A stretch of 5,762 bases of DNA from Pseudomonadota bacterium (GTDB lineage Bacteria > Myxococcota > Myxococcia > Myxococcales > Myxococcaceae). Position 1 is the stretch's first letter. Every line of letters starts with the position of its first letter. The stretch lies in the NCBI GenBank assembly GCA_023424585.1, contig JAFADT010000947.1:1-5762 (forward strand), read 5' to 3'. The notes under the pieces were generated by a model, which was given only the letters and a program-made list of their open reading frames with translations, had not been told where the DNA came from and made no database searches. This document shows positions 5,413 to 5,762 of this stretch, one piece after another. A program made the translations under genes and the position numbers.

Positions 5413-5762
5413 TCAGCTCGCGTCGCCCTCGACGCGCGACTGGAGCACCGCGCCCAGCACGGCCGCGGTGTCCTCGCGCAGCCGCGACAGGTGCGTGTAG
5501 AGCACGTCCTCCACCTGGGCCACCGTCTCCCTCGGCGCGCCCGCCTCGCGCAGGCCCGCCAGCACCGCGTAGGCGGCCACCGCCAGCGGCCCCACGTAGC
5601 CGCGCGACTCCTCCCAGAGCTCCTCGAAGCACGGCACCGCCTCGCCCGCCACCACGCGCGACAGCCGCCCCAGGCACGCCTCCCAGTAGGCGCGGTGCGC
5701 GTCCCGGGCCGCGTCGTCCGCGAACGGGCCCTGGCGCAGCTCCAGCCGCGTGCCCCCGTCCG
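5413..5762 (-). CDS. SRPBCC/AHSA1-like protein with C-terminal extension, 5' end off-window
   Basis: The minus-strand frame enters from the right edge and is open to a TGA at 5413-5415, giving 115 visible residues. The first visible part, GGTRLELRQGPF followed by ARDAHRAYWEACLGRLS, looks like the last beta strand and long C-terminal helix of an SRPBCC (START-like, AHSA1-type) domain, where a hydrophobic-ligand cavity is closed by that helix. Most such proteins end soon after the W..CL..L helix, but here about 79 residues follow, predicted largely helical and alanine/leucine-rich, with CFEELWEESRGY and VEDVLYTHLSRLREDTAAVLG. The function of the extension is unknown. A shorter reading that starts at the GTG at 5655 would lose the SRPBCC part and is not favoured. 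The upstream part is needed to confirm the domain and find the start. Confidence 0.72.
   Translation of the reverse strand, partial: DGGTRLELRQGPFADDAARDAHRAYWEACLGRLSRVVAGEAVPCFEELWEESRGYVGPLAVAAYAVLAGLREAGAPRETVAQVEDVLYTHLSRLREDTAAVLGAVLQSRVEGDAS
5419..5436 (+). terminator. Terminator-like GC hairpin after the antiporter gene
   Basis: A perfect 7-bp stem, cgcgtcg (5419-5425) with cgacgcg (5430-5436), closes a CCCT loop 12 nt past the antiporter stop. It lies inside the last codons of the converging SRPBCC gene. There is no downstream T-run, so it would at best be a weak or factor-assisted terminator, or a 3'-end stabiliser. Confidence 0.3.

Overview
The window is very GC-rich (about 70% by eye, with G or C at most third codon positions) and gene-dense, and transcription changes direction repeatedly. 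Composition, protein content (an Lmf1-type membrane protein with an N-terminal DCC domain, an SRPBCC protein, a degenerate metallo-beta-lactamase-fold protein) and TAG-box start regions that look leaderless all suggest a myxobacterium of the Myxococcus/Corallococcus type. That is an inference from style, with no phylogenetic marker in the window. Nothing visible indicates mobile DNA, a CRISPR array, tRNA or rRNA.

Layout from left to right. (1) 1-1038, minus: 3'-truncated gene for a DCC-domain (DUF393) plus lipase-maturation-factor membrane protein. (2) 1039-1177: divergent regulatory region with a strong minus-strand ribosome binding site, a G-rich direct repeat or G-quadruplex motif, an inverted repeat, and a candidate leaderless promoter for the next gene. 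(3) 1178-1831, plus: metallo-beta-lactamase-fold protein whose metal ligands are mostly lost. (4) 1835-3521, minus: a two-gene unit, in transcription order an arginine deiminase/DDAH-superfamily enzyme (2619-3521) and an unrecognised 264-residue protein (1835-2629) that overlaps it by 11 bp. (5) 3522-3792: a divergent regulatory region of lower GC content carrying a candidate minus-strand leaderless promoter, a 13-bp palindrome and a perfect 12-bp inverted repeat. (6) 3793-5406, plus: CPA1-type Na+/H+ antiporter with a long helical cytoplasmic tail. (7) 5413-5762, minus: 3' part of a gene for an SRPBCC/AHSA1-like protein with an unusual helical C-terminal extension; its 5' part lies beyond the window.

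The genes do not form one pathway. The only clear functional unit is the overlapping pair of guanidino-modifying enzyme and unknown protein. Both convergent junctions are extremely tight (3 and 6 bp). Most regulatory interest lies in the two divergent intergenic regions. I did not find a clear new multi-gene system. The best candidates for something undescribed are the conserved-looking enzyme/unknown pair, the hairpin-rich leader of the antiporter, and the overlapping alternative hairpins at the start of the metallo-beta-lactamase-fold gene.
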